Of a stretch of DNA of 64,000 nucleotides, positions 37,219-44,086 are shown in pieces (position 1 is the first letter of the stretch; the number at the start of each line of letters is the position of its first letter). Source of the stretch: Shewanella piezotolerans WP3 (lineage in GTDB: Bacteria; Pseudomonadota; Gammaproteobacteria; Enterobacterales; Shewanellaceae); contig NC_011566.1 in the NCBI RefSeq assembly GCF_000014885.1, positions 2,647,501-2,711,500 on the forward strand, given 5' to 3'. The notes beneath the pieces were generated by a model that made no database searches, had not been told where the DNA came from, and saw only the letters and a program-made list of their open reading frames with translations. The position numbers and the translations under genes were made by a program.

Positions 37219-37857
37219 TTAGTACGCAACACCAATACGCTGGCAAGGGTGATTATTCGACTCTAGCTCATCAATCATCGCTATTGCGTAATCGCTAACC
37301 GAGATTTTACTGTCGCCATTATCATCAACGAGCAGTTGGTCAGCACCTACGCGGTACCTAGATAACTTTTCTCCGGGAATTATTTCAGCTGCTGGTGACA
37401 CAAAAGTCCAATCGACAGTGGTTGTATTTTGTTTAAAAACCTCTAACGCTTCACTTTGAGCTATTGCTTCAGCCTTATACTCGTTCGGGAATTGGGCGGT
37501 TGAAATCAGTCTAATACCCGGTTCGACCTCTAAAGAGCCTGCGCCGCCTACCCAGAGCATACGATTAACACTTACTTGGGGGAGTGTATTCATTAATCGC
37601 TCGGCGGTTGTTTTTACAATGTCATGGTTTCCTAACGCTCGGCCACCAATTGAAGCGATAACCGCATCAACGCCTGCAATCGCATTAGCTAATTCGTTAG
37701 CAGTAGATAACAGATCGACTTTGCGAACTTCAATGTCGGTACGTTTAACTTTACTTGTGTCCCGCACTAAAGCGACCACTTGATGTCCACGTTGTGTTGC
37801 CTCATTAACTATGTGACTGCCAATCCAACCTGTTGCACCCAATACTGCTATTTTCAT
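37219..37857 (-). CDS. NAD(P)-binding atypical SDR protein (YwnB/NmrA-like)
   Basis: The 212-residue protein opens MKIAVLGATGWIGSHIVNEATQRGHQVVALVRD, a GxxGxxG Rossmann motif. DAVIASIGG and WTFVSPAAEIIPG follow, typical of NAD(H)-binding NmrA-like reductases. The active-site Tyr/Lys of classical SDRs is not obvious. It is divergent from a LysR gene 201 bases away, which probably regulates it. Confidence 0.8.
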   Translation of the reverse strand: MKIAVLGATGWIGSHIVNEATQRGHQVVALVRDTSKVKRTDIEVRKVDLLSTANELANAIAGVDAVIASIGGRALGNHDIVKTTAERLMNTLPQVSVNRMLWVGGAGSLEVEPGIRLISTAQFPNEYKAEAIAQSEALEVFKQNTTTVDWTFVSPAAEIIPGEKLSRYRVGADQLLVDDNGDSKISVSDYAIAMIDELESNNHPCQRIGVAY

Positions 37858-38058
37858 ATTAATTTCTCCATAGAATTACTTGTTAATTGATAACCCATGC
37901 AGTCTAATTGAGCACTGACTCGAGATAAATATGCGAAAATGATGTAGTTTGTATCTGTTTAGGTTACTAATTGAAGTGCGATTAGTATTACGATTTCAGT
38001 CGCAAACCGGTCTGTATAACCCTGTTTAATAGGTTAGTCATAAAGCTAAAGGAATATC

Positions 38059-38952
38059 ATGGATAGACTCACCGCTATGCGCAGTTTTGTTGAAGTGGCC
38101 CATTGTGCAAGTTTTACTAAAGCTGCTGAACGGCTTGATTTAAGTCGCCTACAAGTCTCTCGCCATGTTAATGAAATAGAAGCTTGGCTTGAGCAGCGAC
38201 TATTACACCGCACGACTCGAAAAGTTAGCTTAACAACAGCAGGAGAAGCGGCGTTACTGCGTTGTGAGATGATATTACATGAAACTCTAGCGCTAGAAGT
38301 TGCCGCAAAGCATCATACGCCCAGTTTGTCAGGCACGATTCGTATTGCTGCGCCAATTGGTTTAACCCAAAATATGCTTATCGATGCTGTTGAAAAGTTT
38401 ACCGGTGCCCACGCTGGCGTAAACGTACAGTTATTTGCTTCTGACCAGTTTGCAGAATTGGTTGATGAGAGGATAGATATTGCGCTGCGTTATACCGAGC
38501 AACCAGCAGACAATTTAATCGCGCGCAGGCTAATGAACATTGACTCAGTCATTTGCGCTTCAGCTGCGTACCTCGAGCAATTTGGAGAGCCCAAAGAGAT
38601 CGAAGAGCTTAAGGAGCATAATTGTTTTTTGCACCTTGAAAAGACCAGCTGGGAATTTATAAGAGATAATAGTCGTAGCGCGATTACAGTGTCAGGTTCC
38701 ATAAAAGCCAATGATCTCGGAGTGTTAGTTAAGGCCGCCCAGCACGGAAAAGGCATTGTTTTGCTGCCATGTGATCTTGCAAATCCACTTATTTCAGATG
38801 GTTCTTTGCAAATGATATTGAGCGAATATGAAATTCCAAGTAGCACCTTATGGGCAGTCTATCTGTCCCGTAGCTACCAGCTTCCTGTAGTCCGTCAGTT
38901 TATCGATTTCTTAGCTGAGCACTGGTCCAAAGATATCAAAACCTTGAAGTGA
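38059..38952 (+). CDS. LysR-family transcriptional regulator
   Basis: The 297-residue protein has an N-terminal winged helix (MRSFVEVAHCASFTKAAERLDLSRLQVSRHVNEIEAWL). The effector-binding domain belongs to the CrgA/DmlR-like subgroup (GTIRIAAPIGL). AAAGGA precedes the ATG. The divergent partner is the NAD(P)-binding gene, the likely target, as is common for this subgroup. Confidence 0.88.
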   Translation: MDRLTAMRSFVEVAHCASFTKAAERLDLSRLQVSRHVNEIEAWLEQRLLHRTTRKVSLTTAGEAALLRCEMILHETLALEVAAKHHTPSLSGTIRIAAPIGLTQNMLIDAVEKFTGAHAGVNVQLFASDQFAELVDERIDIALRYTEQPADNLIARRLMNIDSVICASAAYLEQFGEPKEIEELKEHNCFLHLEKTSWEFIRDNSRSAITVSGSIKANDLGVLVKAAQHGKGIVLLPCDLANPLISDGSLQMILSEYEIPSSTLWAVYLSRSYQLPVVRQFIDFLAEHWSKDIKTLK

Positions 38953-39123
38953 GCTACGCAAGATTGAGCTTAATAGGGCGTTTAACCCATTAAATCAAAG
39001 CCTGATTGGAGTGACCGTTGCATTTTTAGGTCAAGTTAATCAACGTTAATTCTACTGCTTAAACCATACTTACGGCATAATGGCGCCAATTTTTACTTTG
39101 AGTCGTTATAGAGAGTCGTTTTA

Positions 39124-39393
39124 ATGGACACACAACAAGACAGTTACATGACTGAAGAAACTTTAATTGAAACAGTCGAGAATCAGATTGCCGATGGCGA
39201 GCCTAGAAAAGTCAAAGAGACCTTAATGCGTTTAGTGATGACCGGCACACAACGTGAAGAAGCGATAGAGTGGATGGCCTGTGCATTGGCAATAGAAGTC
39301 AGTGACGTTATGCAAAATAATGCGTCTTTCAACCATGTACGTTATACCCAACATTTAGATGCATTACCAAATTTAGATTGGATGGAAGATTAA
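39124..39393 (+). CDS. Small acidic conserved protein
   Basis: This 89-residue protein is acidic, with MTEETLIETVENQIADGEPRKVKETLMRLVMTG followed by EEAIEWMACALAIEVSDVM and a C-terminal LDALPNLDWMED. It looks like a helical cytoplasmic protein conserved in Alteromonadales, but I know no function. AGAGAG lies upstream and a perfect terminator follows. Confidence 0.65.
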   Translation: MDTQQDSYMTEETLIETVENQIADGEPRKVKETLMRLVMTGTQREEAIEWMACALAIEVSDVMQNNASFNHVRYTQHLDALPNLDWMED

Positions 39394-39428
39394 CCGTAGC
39401 AACATTGATCTATTTACTTAGTTTTACT

Positions 39429-39460
39429 AAAACCCCAATAACTGCAGTTATTGGGGTTTT
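39429..39460. terminator. Perfect terminator left of the prophage
   Basis: AAAACCCCAATAACTG pairs with CAGTTATTGGGGTTTT with no unpaired loop bases. It ends the small acidic gene and can work in both directions. Confidence 0.9.
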
Positions 39461-39739
39461 GCTTTATAAACGGTGAGTTAAAGAAGAACTTATGTTTTTA
39501 TCAAAGCAGATCTTAACGCAATTAGGACTAACGACTAGCCTATGTGCGTTGCTCGATGAACATGACTAAATACTTGTCTAGTCACAACAGCCTGATCAGA
39601 CTGTTGTTGAAAAACATAGAATGCTTCATGTATTGCTAAGAACGACGAGCGAAGTCTGAGCGCAGAAGGAATGACGAACAAATGCCGATAATCACATTAT
39701 CGGCATCTTTATATCTATAGCCAATCACACCCACACATG
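39461..39739. other. 279 bases of host non-coding DNA left of the phage junction
   Basis: I see no gene. A hairpin occurs at 39682-39706, and ACAACAGCCTGATCAGACTGTTGT near 39579-39602 is a nearly perfect palindrome. Confidence 0.5.
39682..39706. repeat. Hairpin copy A flanking the dif/prophage region
   Basis: ATGCCGATAAT and ATTATCGGCAT pair around CAC. A sister hairpin with the same outer sequence lies at 48371-48396 beyond the prophage. Confidence 0.7.
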
Positions 39740-39771
39740 AATGCGCACAATTTACTAATGTTATGTTGAAT
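39740..39771 (+). other. Left attachment junction (attL), dif-like
   Basis: The XerC-type arm AATGCGCACAA is identical to that in the right dif site. The XerD-like arm TTATGTTGAAT has one mismatch to dif. The spacer between the arms is ten bases instead of six. By the CTX-phage model the left XerC arm is host-derived and the rest is phage. Confidence 0.75.
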
Positions 39772-39821
39772 ACTGGCCGTCCGCTAAACTGCGCAGCAGC
39801 GGAGGGGATGCACAGCAGATA

Positions 39822-39849
39822 TTTACACATAACATACATTGTGCGAATT
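39822..39849 (-). other. Inverted second dif-like half of the phage attachment region
   Basis: Read on the minus strand it has AATTCGCACAA, a six-base centre TGTATG and TTATGTGTAAA, so it is dif-like and faces the left junction. Together the two sites can fold into a single-stranded hairpin. Paired blocks are CGCACAAT, ATGTTATGT and the inner TCCGCT/AGCGGA stem (39780-39785 with 39798-39803). Confidence 0.72.
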
Positions 39850-39867
39850 CCTCTCGATTTATTTGTT

Positions 39868-39905
39868 CCTGGTCAAACGTTAGAAAAATCTAATGTTTGA
39901 CCAGG
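39868..39905. repeat. 17-bp-stem hairpin in the phage intergenic region
   Basis: CCTGGTCAAACGTTAGA and TCTAATGTTTGACCAGG pair with one G-U wobble around a four-A loop. Filamentous phages keep their packaging signal as a strong hairpin in this region, so it is a candidate packaging signal; it has no T-run. Confidence 0.55.
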
Positions 39906-39947
39906 ACTAACTTCATTTGGTTTTGTTACGCAATCAAATCTATTAAA

Positions 39948-40024
39948 TGGTTACACCATTTTAATGACCGAGCATAATAATTAATATGTTCGGGTATCTT
40001 AATGTTTATTAAATGGTGTAACCA
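39948..40024. promoter_or_regulatory. Inverted pair of TGGTTACACCA sites
   Basis: TGGTTACACCA at 39948-39958 and its exact reverse complement TGGTGTAACCA at 40014-40024 are each embedded in ATTAAA-type flanks. Each is itself a near-palindrome. They may be operators for the XRE repressor, or initiator sites for replication. Confidence 0.5.
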
Positions 40025-40095
40025 TACTAACAATTTTGGGGAGTATTGAGGGGATTTATCCCCTTGATGTGAGCGGAGCGATACGCCCCTTCTTT

Positions 40096-40128
40096 AAAAA
40101 AGCCTTCGTCCTGCTAGGCATCTTTTGA
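40096..40128 (-). terminator. Terminator of the phage repressor
   Basis: On the minus strand GCCT and AGGC with adjoining pairs close a short stem followed by TTTTTT, about 40 bases past the repressor stop. Confidence 0.55.
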
Positions 40129-40167
40129 TTTTACCTTGGGTGTACTTCGGTTTAATCGATTGCTTCT

Positions 40168-40518
40168 TTAACCCTGTTTTTTCTTTTCTTTTAAACCGTT
40201 TTCTAGATTTTCTGAGCTGCTGATCATTACTGCCATTTTTATAACTTCTTTTATAAAAGTTTTCTTGTCGATAGGTAAGGTGTCAATTGTTTTGCTTAGA
40301 TAAATAGAACTTGTACTTTGCTCTCCAAAAACAATTTCATCTATTGAAGTATTCAGTGCTGTGGATATAGCGACAAGTGTTTCTAGGTTTGGATTGTTTT
40401 GTTCGCCCCTTTCCATTCTAGATAGTTGTGCCGTGGATACACCAGACCTATCTATAAGCTCTGAACGTGTCATTCCAAGGCTTTTACGCTTGAGCTTTAT
40501 ATTTTCACCAATTGTCAT
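40168..40518 (-). CDS. XRE-family phage repressor
   Basis: The 116-residue protein has an N-terminal HTH (about 4-60: IGENIKLKRKSLGMTRSELIDRSGVSTAQLSRMERGEQNNPNLETL) and a short charged C-terminus. It is divergent from the replication gene, as is usual for inovirus immunity repressors, so it probably silences phage replication. AAAGG lies six bases before the ATG. Confidence 0.85.
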   Translation of the reverse strand: MTIGENIKLKRKSLGMTRSELIDRSGVSTAQLSRMERGEQNNPNLETLVAISTALNTSIDEIVFGEQSTSSIYLSKTIDTLPIDKKTFIKEVIKMAVMISSSENLENGLKEKKKQG

Positions 40519-40542
40519 TTTTGAACCTTTGTGGGGGCATGT

Positions 40543-42765
40543 ATGACTTATTTAAACTATTTTCTTGCATGTTTGATCTTTAGGTTGTACGCTTGCGTCA
40601 TATTGATTGCATGGATTATATATTTGATGTCTAGAAAAAGATATTATTTACAGGATTTACCGACACCTTTAACTAGTTTTACTGGTGTTCGGTCTTGTAC
40701 TACTGCTGAAAAGTTCGAACTTGCCGTTCAGGTTTGCTTGTCTTGCGGTCATGAATATGAATCGGACTCTGTAGTCACTTGCCCCGTCTGTGCTTCTAAA
40801 CTCACTTATTCAGAAGATTCTTTTTTACCTGACACAAAGAAAGCAACTTTTAGCATAGTTGGCGAAGCCACGGCTAACCCGCTTGATTTGGGTTTGGTTC
40901 CAACACTTTTAGATAAGATCTCTTCTTACTCATTGCCAGTTAGAACAGCAAAAGAAAGGGCGGTTGCCAAAACCAATTGGCAAGCCCCCTTGTTTAATGT
41001 TTTACGCAAACACCGCGATTTTGCACCGGCAATGCTTCACTCTTTTATTTCTATCTGCGATAAGCGTTCTTATTTTGAGGCTTTACAGTCGGTTGAGTCT
41101 GCGTCCGCTCGACTTACCGAACTAGGCCACAACGCTACAATGGCAGAAGGTGACATCAAAGATTTAGCTAAGGAAAAGGCGCAACAACTCACTAAGCAGC
41201 TTGCAACTGTTGATGACGATGCTGAGCGATTCAGACTTGCTGAGCGCTCGCTATCATTTCTTGGTTTGTCTTTTGATGCTGCTACGGTTAAGCGAAAGCA
41301 AGAAGCTGGTGAGCTATTTTCAATGGTTAACCGTGCTGCTGATGAATACTGGTTGAGGCGTCAACTTCGCCGCCGCTTCGCGCAATCTGTAGAGCATGTC
41401 GCTCGTGATTTGGCATTGGTTCAAAAGCATAAACAGGTTTACTGCTCTGACTTTTCAGTCAATCGCTATAGAGCACGAACAGAAGACAATAGGGCGGCTT
41501 TAGAGAATACCGTTGCTTATGATGAAGATGATGCAAGCAATGTTTTCTCACTTGCTGAATTGTCTGATAAATCTGTTTCTAATGTTGATAATCGTAATGC
41601 TGAAATGTTCATTCGCTTAAAAGGGTTTGAAGCGGTTTCTCAGTCTTTAGGCCATAGCGCTATTTTTACAACGGTTACCGCGCCTAGTCGCTTTCATTCT
41701 GTCGCTAATCGAGTGACAAATAAGAAATGGCTAGCAGCGGGGAAACCTACGCCAGTTCAAGCGAATGACTATCTAGTCGAGGTTTGGACGGCATTAAGAA
41801 AGTCTCTCGATAAAAAGAAAATCAAAATCTACGGGATGCGTGTTGTTGAGCCGCATCATGACGGAACACCGCATCACCACCAATTAATTTTTGGCCTACC
41901 TACTGATTTAGCCTTTGTAAAAAAAGAGCTAAAGCGCTTGGCATTGCTTGACTCACCAAATGAAAAGGGTGCTAAAGAGCATCGTTTTAAGTGTGAAGAT
42001 ATCGACCCCAACTACACCAAAAAAGACGGCTCTAAAGGTTCTGCTGTGGGTTATATCGCTAAGTACATTAGCAAAAGCACAGACGGTAAACACATCGAGA
42101 AAGACCTGACAACTGATGCTGATGCAGCTAAATCTGCTGAAAGGATTGTGACTTGGGCACGTATTGAAAACATTAGACAGTTTCAATTTTTTGGTGGCCC
42201 TAGCGTTACCGTATGGCGTGAAATGCGCCGCTTAAAGGATGAAATCCAAGAAGGTGATGCAGTGTTCAACAATCTAGAAGGTACTGAGCATTATTTGCTT
42301 GAAAAGGTGCGAAAGTCTGCTGATGAAGGTGATTGGGCGGCGTTCTGTATTGCTATGGGTGGCGTGTTTGTTAAGCGTACTGACCAAACTGTTAGAACTC
42401 ATTATGCAGTCCCTGCGGTCGTTGAAAAACTCTTTGAGTCTCACGAGTACGCGACAACTCGCTTCGGTGATAAAGCTAACGCAAGAATCAACGGCATTCT
42501 CTTTCAAGGCGTGTTCAAAGCGACTCGTTTTAAAAACTGGGTCGTGATGAATAAAGAGGCTTACATACGTGGCCAGAAGAAAGTCATGTCGGGCGTTGTT
42601 GATATTTTCGATGTGCTTGAGCGTGAGAAAGAGTACGAGCGCATGGCCGAACAGCAATACCAAGAATATGAAAATCACATGTTCGAATGTGAAGAGATGC
42701 AAGCTTTGCTTTTTGAAGCTAGTGCATGGCGTGGGAGCGAAGCGACCGACGTCATGACGCACTAG
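40543..42765 (+). CDS. Inovirus replication initiator, Phage_GPA-type HUH endonuclease
   Basis: The protein nicks the double-stranded form at the plus-strand origin and drives rolling-circle replication. It has a zinc-ribbon-like CLSCGHEYESDSVVTCPVC near 65-85. The HUH metal motif is EPHHDGTPHHHQLIFG (about 436), and SAVGYIAKYISK (about 502) carries the two candidate nucleophile Tyr of the P2 gpA class. The start is uncertain. GTG at 40531 and ATG at 40543 (with GGGGG upstream) add a hydrophobic N-terminus. ATG at 40627 would give the soluble MSRKRYYLQ and leave 108 bases for a divergent promoter. Confidence 0.85.
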   Translation: MTYLNYFLACLIFRLYACVILIAWIIYLMSRKRYYLQDLPTPLTSFTGVRSCTTAEKFELAVQVCLSCGHEYESDSVVTCPVCASKLTYSEDSFLPDTKKATFSIVGEATANPLDLGLVPTLLDKISSYSLPVRTAKERAVAKTNWQAPLFNVLRKHRDFAPAMLHSFISICDKRSYFEALQSVESASARLTELGHNATMAEGDIKDLAKEKAQQLTKQLATVDDDAERFRLAERSLSFLGLSFDAATVKRKQEAGELFSMVNRAADEYWLRRQLRRRFAQSVEHVARDLALVQKHKQVYCSDFSVNRYRARTEDNRAALENTVAYDEDDASNVFSLAELSDKSVSNVDNRNAEMFIRLKGFEAVSQSLGHSAIFTTVTAPSRFHSVANRVTNKKWLAAGKPTPVQANDYLVEVWTALRKSLDKKKIKIYGMRVVEPHHDGTPHHHQLIFGLPTDLAFVKKELKRLALLDSPNEKGAKEHRFKCEDIDPNYTKKDGSKGSAVGYIAKYISKSTDGKHIEKDLTTDADAAKSAERIVTWARIENIRQFQFFGGPSVTVWREMRRLKDEIQEGDAVFNNLEGTEHYLLEKVRKSADEGDWAAFCIAMGGVFVKRTDQTVRTHYAVPAVVEKLFESHEYATTRFGDKANARINGILFQGVFKATRFKNWVVMNKEAYIRGQKKVMSGVVDIFDVLEREKEYERMAEQQYQEYENHMFECEEMQALLFEASAWRGSEATDVMTH

Positions 42766-42826
42766 CCTTGGACTCGTGTCAATAAGTGTCGTAATTGGTT
42801 TTTTTAAATAAATAGGAATACATAAA

Positions 42827-43141
42827 ATGAAACTTGAAGGCTTAATTTTAGATAAATCGGATATTCAAACAAAACAGAAAACTAACTTCAATACAGGTGA
42901 AGTGAATGACGTTGGTTTGATTAAGTTAATTACAACTTACCCGACCCAAACGGTAGATGTTCATGTTTCAGTAGAGCTTATGAAAGACCCTAAAACGCTA
43001 CAGGTTCTTAATGGCGTTGTGGGCACTCGTACTCAGTTATCGGTTGAGTATAAAGAAATGAGCTTTGCTAATAGCGATGGCAAGCACGTTGCTATTAATG
43101 GCTTTCACTTGTTTGAATTGCCACACGTTAAGGCTTCTTAA
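42827..43141 (+). CDS. Phage single-stranded DNA-binding protein (pV-like)
   Basis: The 104-residue beta-rich protein directly follows the replication gene, the usual place of the inovirus ssDNA-binding protein that coats plus strands before assembly. The sequence MKLEGLILDKSDIQTKQKTNF... is OB-fold-like without Cys. The assignment rests on position, size and general likeness. AGGAA precedes the ATG. Confidence 0.65.
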   Translation: MKLEGLILDKSDIQTKQKTNFNTGEVNDVGLIKLITTYPTQTVDVHVSVELMKDPKTLQVLNGVVGTRTQLSVEYKEMSFANSDGKHVAINGFHLFELPHVKAS

Positions 43142-43143
43142 CT

Positions 43144-43242
43144 ATGACTGAATTTAAGCGTGTTATTACCCCTATTGAGTTTGGCGTTTTGTCGTTTTCA
43201 ATACAACGCGCTTACATTCATTGGCTTTTAAATCGGGGCTAG
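43144..43242 (+). CDS. Tiny phage protein, 32 aa
   Basis: It starts two bases after the ssDNA-binding gene stop, which suggests coupling. The peptide MTEFKRVITPIEFGVLSFSI has no obvious TM segment, and its function is unknown. Confidence 0.45.
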   Translation: MTEFKRVITPIEFGVLSFSIQRAYIHWLLNRG

Positions 43243-43278
43243 GGCGCACTGTCACTGGTGACGCTATAAAGGGATCTT

Positions 43279-43464
43279 ATGAGTCGCAACTCTGAATATG
43301 AAGCAAGACAGAAATCTAAGGGTTTAAGAAAGGTAACTCTTTGGGTTCCTTGTCATTGTGAAAATGAATTTAGGTTGATGGCTCAATCCTGTTGTGAAGA
43401 TAAAGACTTGATCCCTTTTATGCTTCGTAGTCTCTCAACAGGCCAAATGAGGAAAGGCTCATAA
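43279..43464 (+). CDS. Small phage protein, possible ribbon-helix-helix
   Basis: This 61-residue protein contains KGLRKVTLWVPCHCENEFRLM, which resembles the strand and first helix of ribbon-helix-helix DNA-binding proteins, plus four Cys (CHC, CC). Its place in the phage early block suits a regulator. The family is inferred. Confidence 0.55.
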   Translation: MSRNSEYEARQKSKGLRKVTLWVPCHCENEFRLMAQSCCEDKDLIPFMLRSLSTGQMRKGS

Positions 43465-43465
43465 C

Positions 43466-43555
43466 ATGAATACATTGATGATTTTTTTAGGTGGTTTCGG
43501 CTGTGGTGGTTTAGCTACGTTTGTACTGCTTCATTACGCAGTTAGGAACAAATAA
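43466..43555 (+). CDS. Tiny phage membrane protein, 29 aa
   Basis: One base after the preceding stop; MNTLMIFLGGFGCGGLATFV forms a single Gly-rich TM segment followed by RNK. Size and position suit a minor tip protein such as pVII or pIX. Confidence 0.5.
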   Translation: MNTLMIFLGGFGCGGLATFVLLHYAVRNK

Positions 43556-43557
43556 CC

Positions 43558-43797
43558 ATGTCTCAATGTGTTGCTTTTACTCAAGAAGGTTATTTAGTGC
43601 AATCCACGCAATCTGTTGATGATTGTACGGGTTACATACTGGTTTCACCGACTGAATACAATTTAGCTATTCAGTCGATTGAAATAGACCCCGCCGATGT
43701 TTTGCAGGTCTTTGGGCTTGTCTTTGGTTGGGTCGTTTTCCTTAGCTTTATTTCATACAAAGTGAAAATAGCTAAGGTGTTAATCAATCGCGTCTAG
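43558..43797 (+). CDS. Small phage protein with C-terminal TM segment
   Basis: The 79-residue protein has a soluble N-terminus with two Cys and a TM segment near 48-68 (FGLVFGWVVFLSFISY), then a basic tail. It lies two bases past the preceding gene and is probably a minor virion or assembly protein. Confidence 0.6.
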   Translation: MSQCVAFTQEGYLVQSTQSVDDCTGYILVSPTEYNLAIQSIEIDPADVLQVFGLVFGWVVFLSFISYKVKIAKVLINRV

Positions 43798-43836
43798 TTA
43801 GGCGCATTCAAATAAATGTAATAGAGGGATTTAAAA

Positions 43837-43971
43837 ATGGCTGATATTTTCGCTGCGGTAGATTTAGCAAGTGTTGCAACTTTCATTGCTGGTACAGGTG
43901 TTCTGATTGTTGGTATTAACCTTGCGCTTAAGGGTATTACGATTGCAAAGCGTGCAGTTAACAAAGCGTAA
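43837..43971 (+). CDS. Inovirus major coat protein (pVIII-like)
   Basis: The 44-residue protein has an acidic start (MADIFAAVDLAS), one TM helix (ATFIAGTGVLIVGINLALKGI) and a basic end (KRAVNKA). This is the acidic-hydrophobic-basic plan of filamentous phage coats, with no signal peptide, as in Pf1-type coats of about 46 residues. GAGGG precedes the ATG and should give strong translation. Confidence 0.85.
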   Translation: MADIFAAVDLASVATFIAGTGVLIVGINLALKGITIAKRAVNKA

Positions 43972-43987
43972 TTTGTAAGGTGGATAT

Positions 43988-44083
43988 GTGGCTAGTTTAA
44001 TACTAGCCCTTATCTTTACGATTATCGCATTGATAGGGGCAATCTGCGGATACGTAGTAAGTCAAAATTTATTTGGAGGCTGA
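43988..44083 (+). CDS. Tiny phage TM protein, 31 aa (pIX/pVII-like)
   Basis: GTG start with AAGGTGG upstream. The product MASLILALIFTIIALIGAIC is nearly all TM, ending SQNLFGG. It lies between coat and adsorption genes, so it is probably a tip protein. Confidence 0.6.
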   Translation: MASLILALIFTIIALIGAICGYVVSQNLFGG

Positions 44084-44086
44084 TAT

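Noticed and set aside
39636..39839. 67-codon minus-strand ORF across the phage junction
   Set aside because: It spans host DNA, both dif-like sites and the hairpin stem, so it cannot be an ancestral gene.
42274..42762. 162-codon minus-strand ORF inside the phage replication gene
   Set aside because: It is the antisense shadow of a long gene with clear HUH motifs, and its translation lacks family features.
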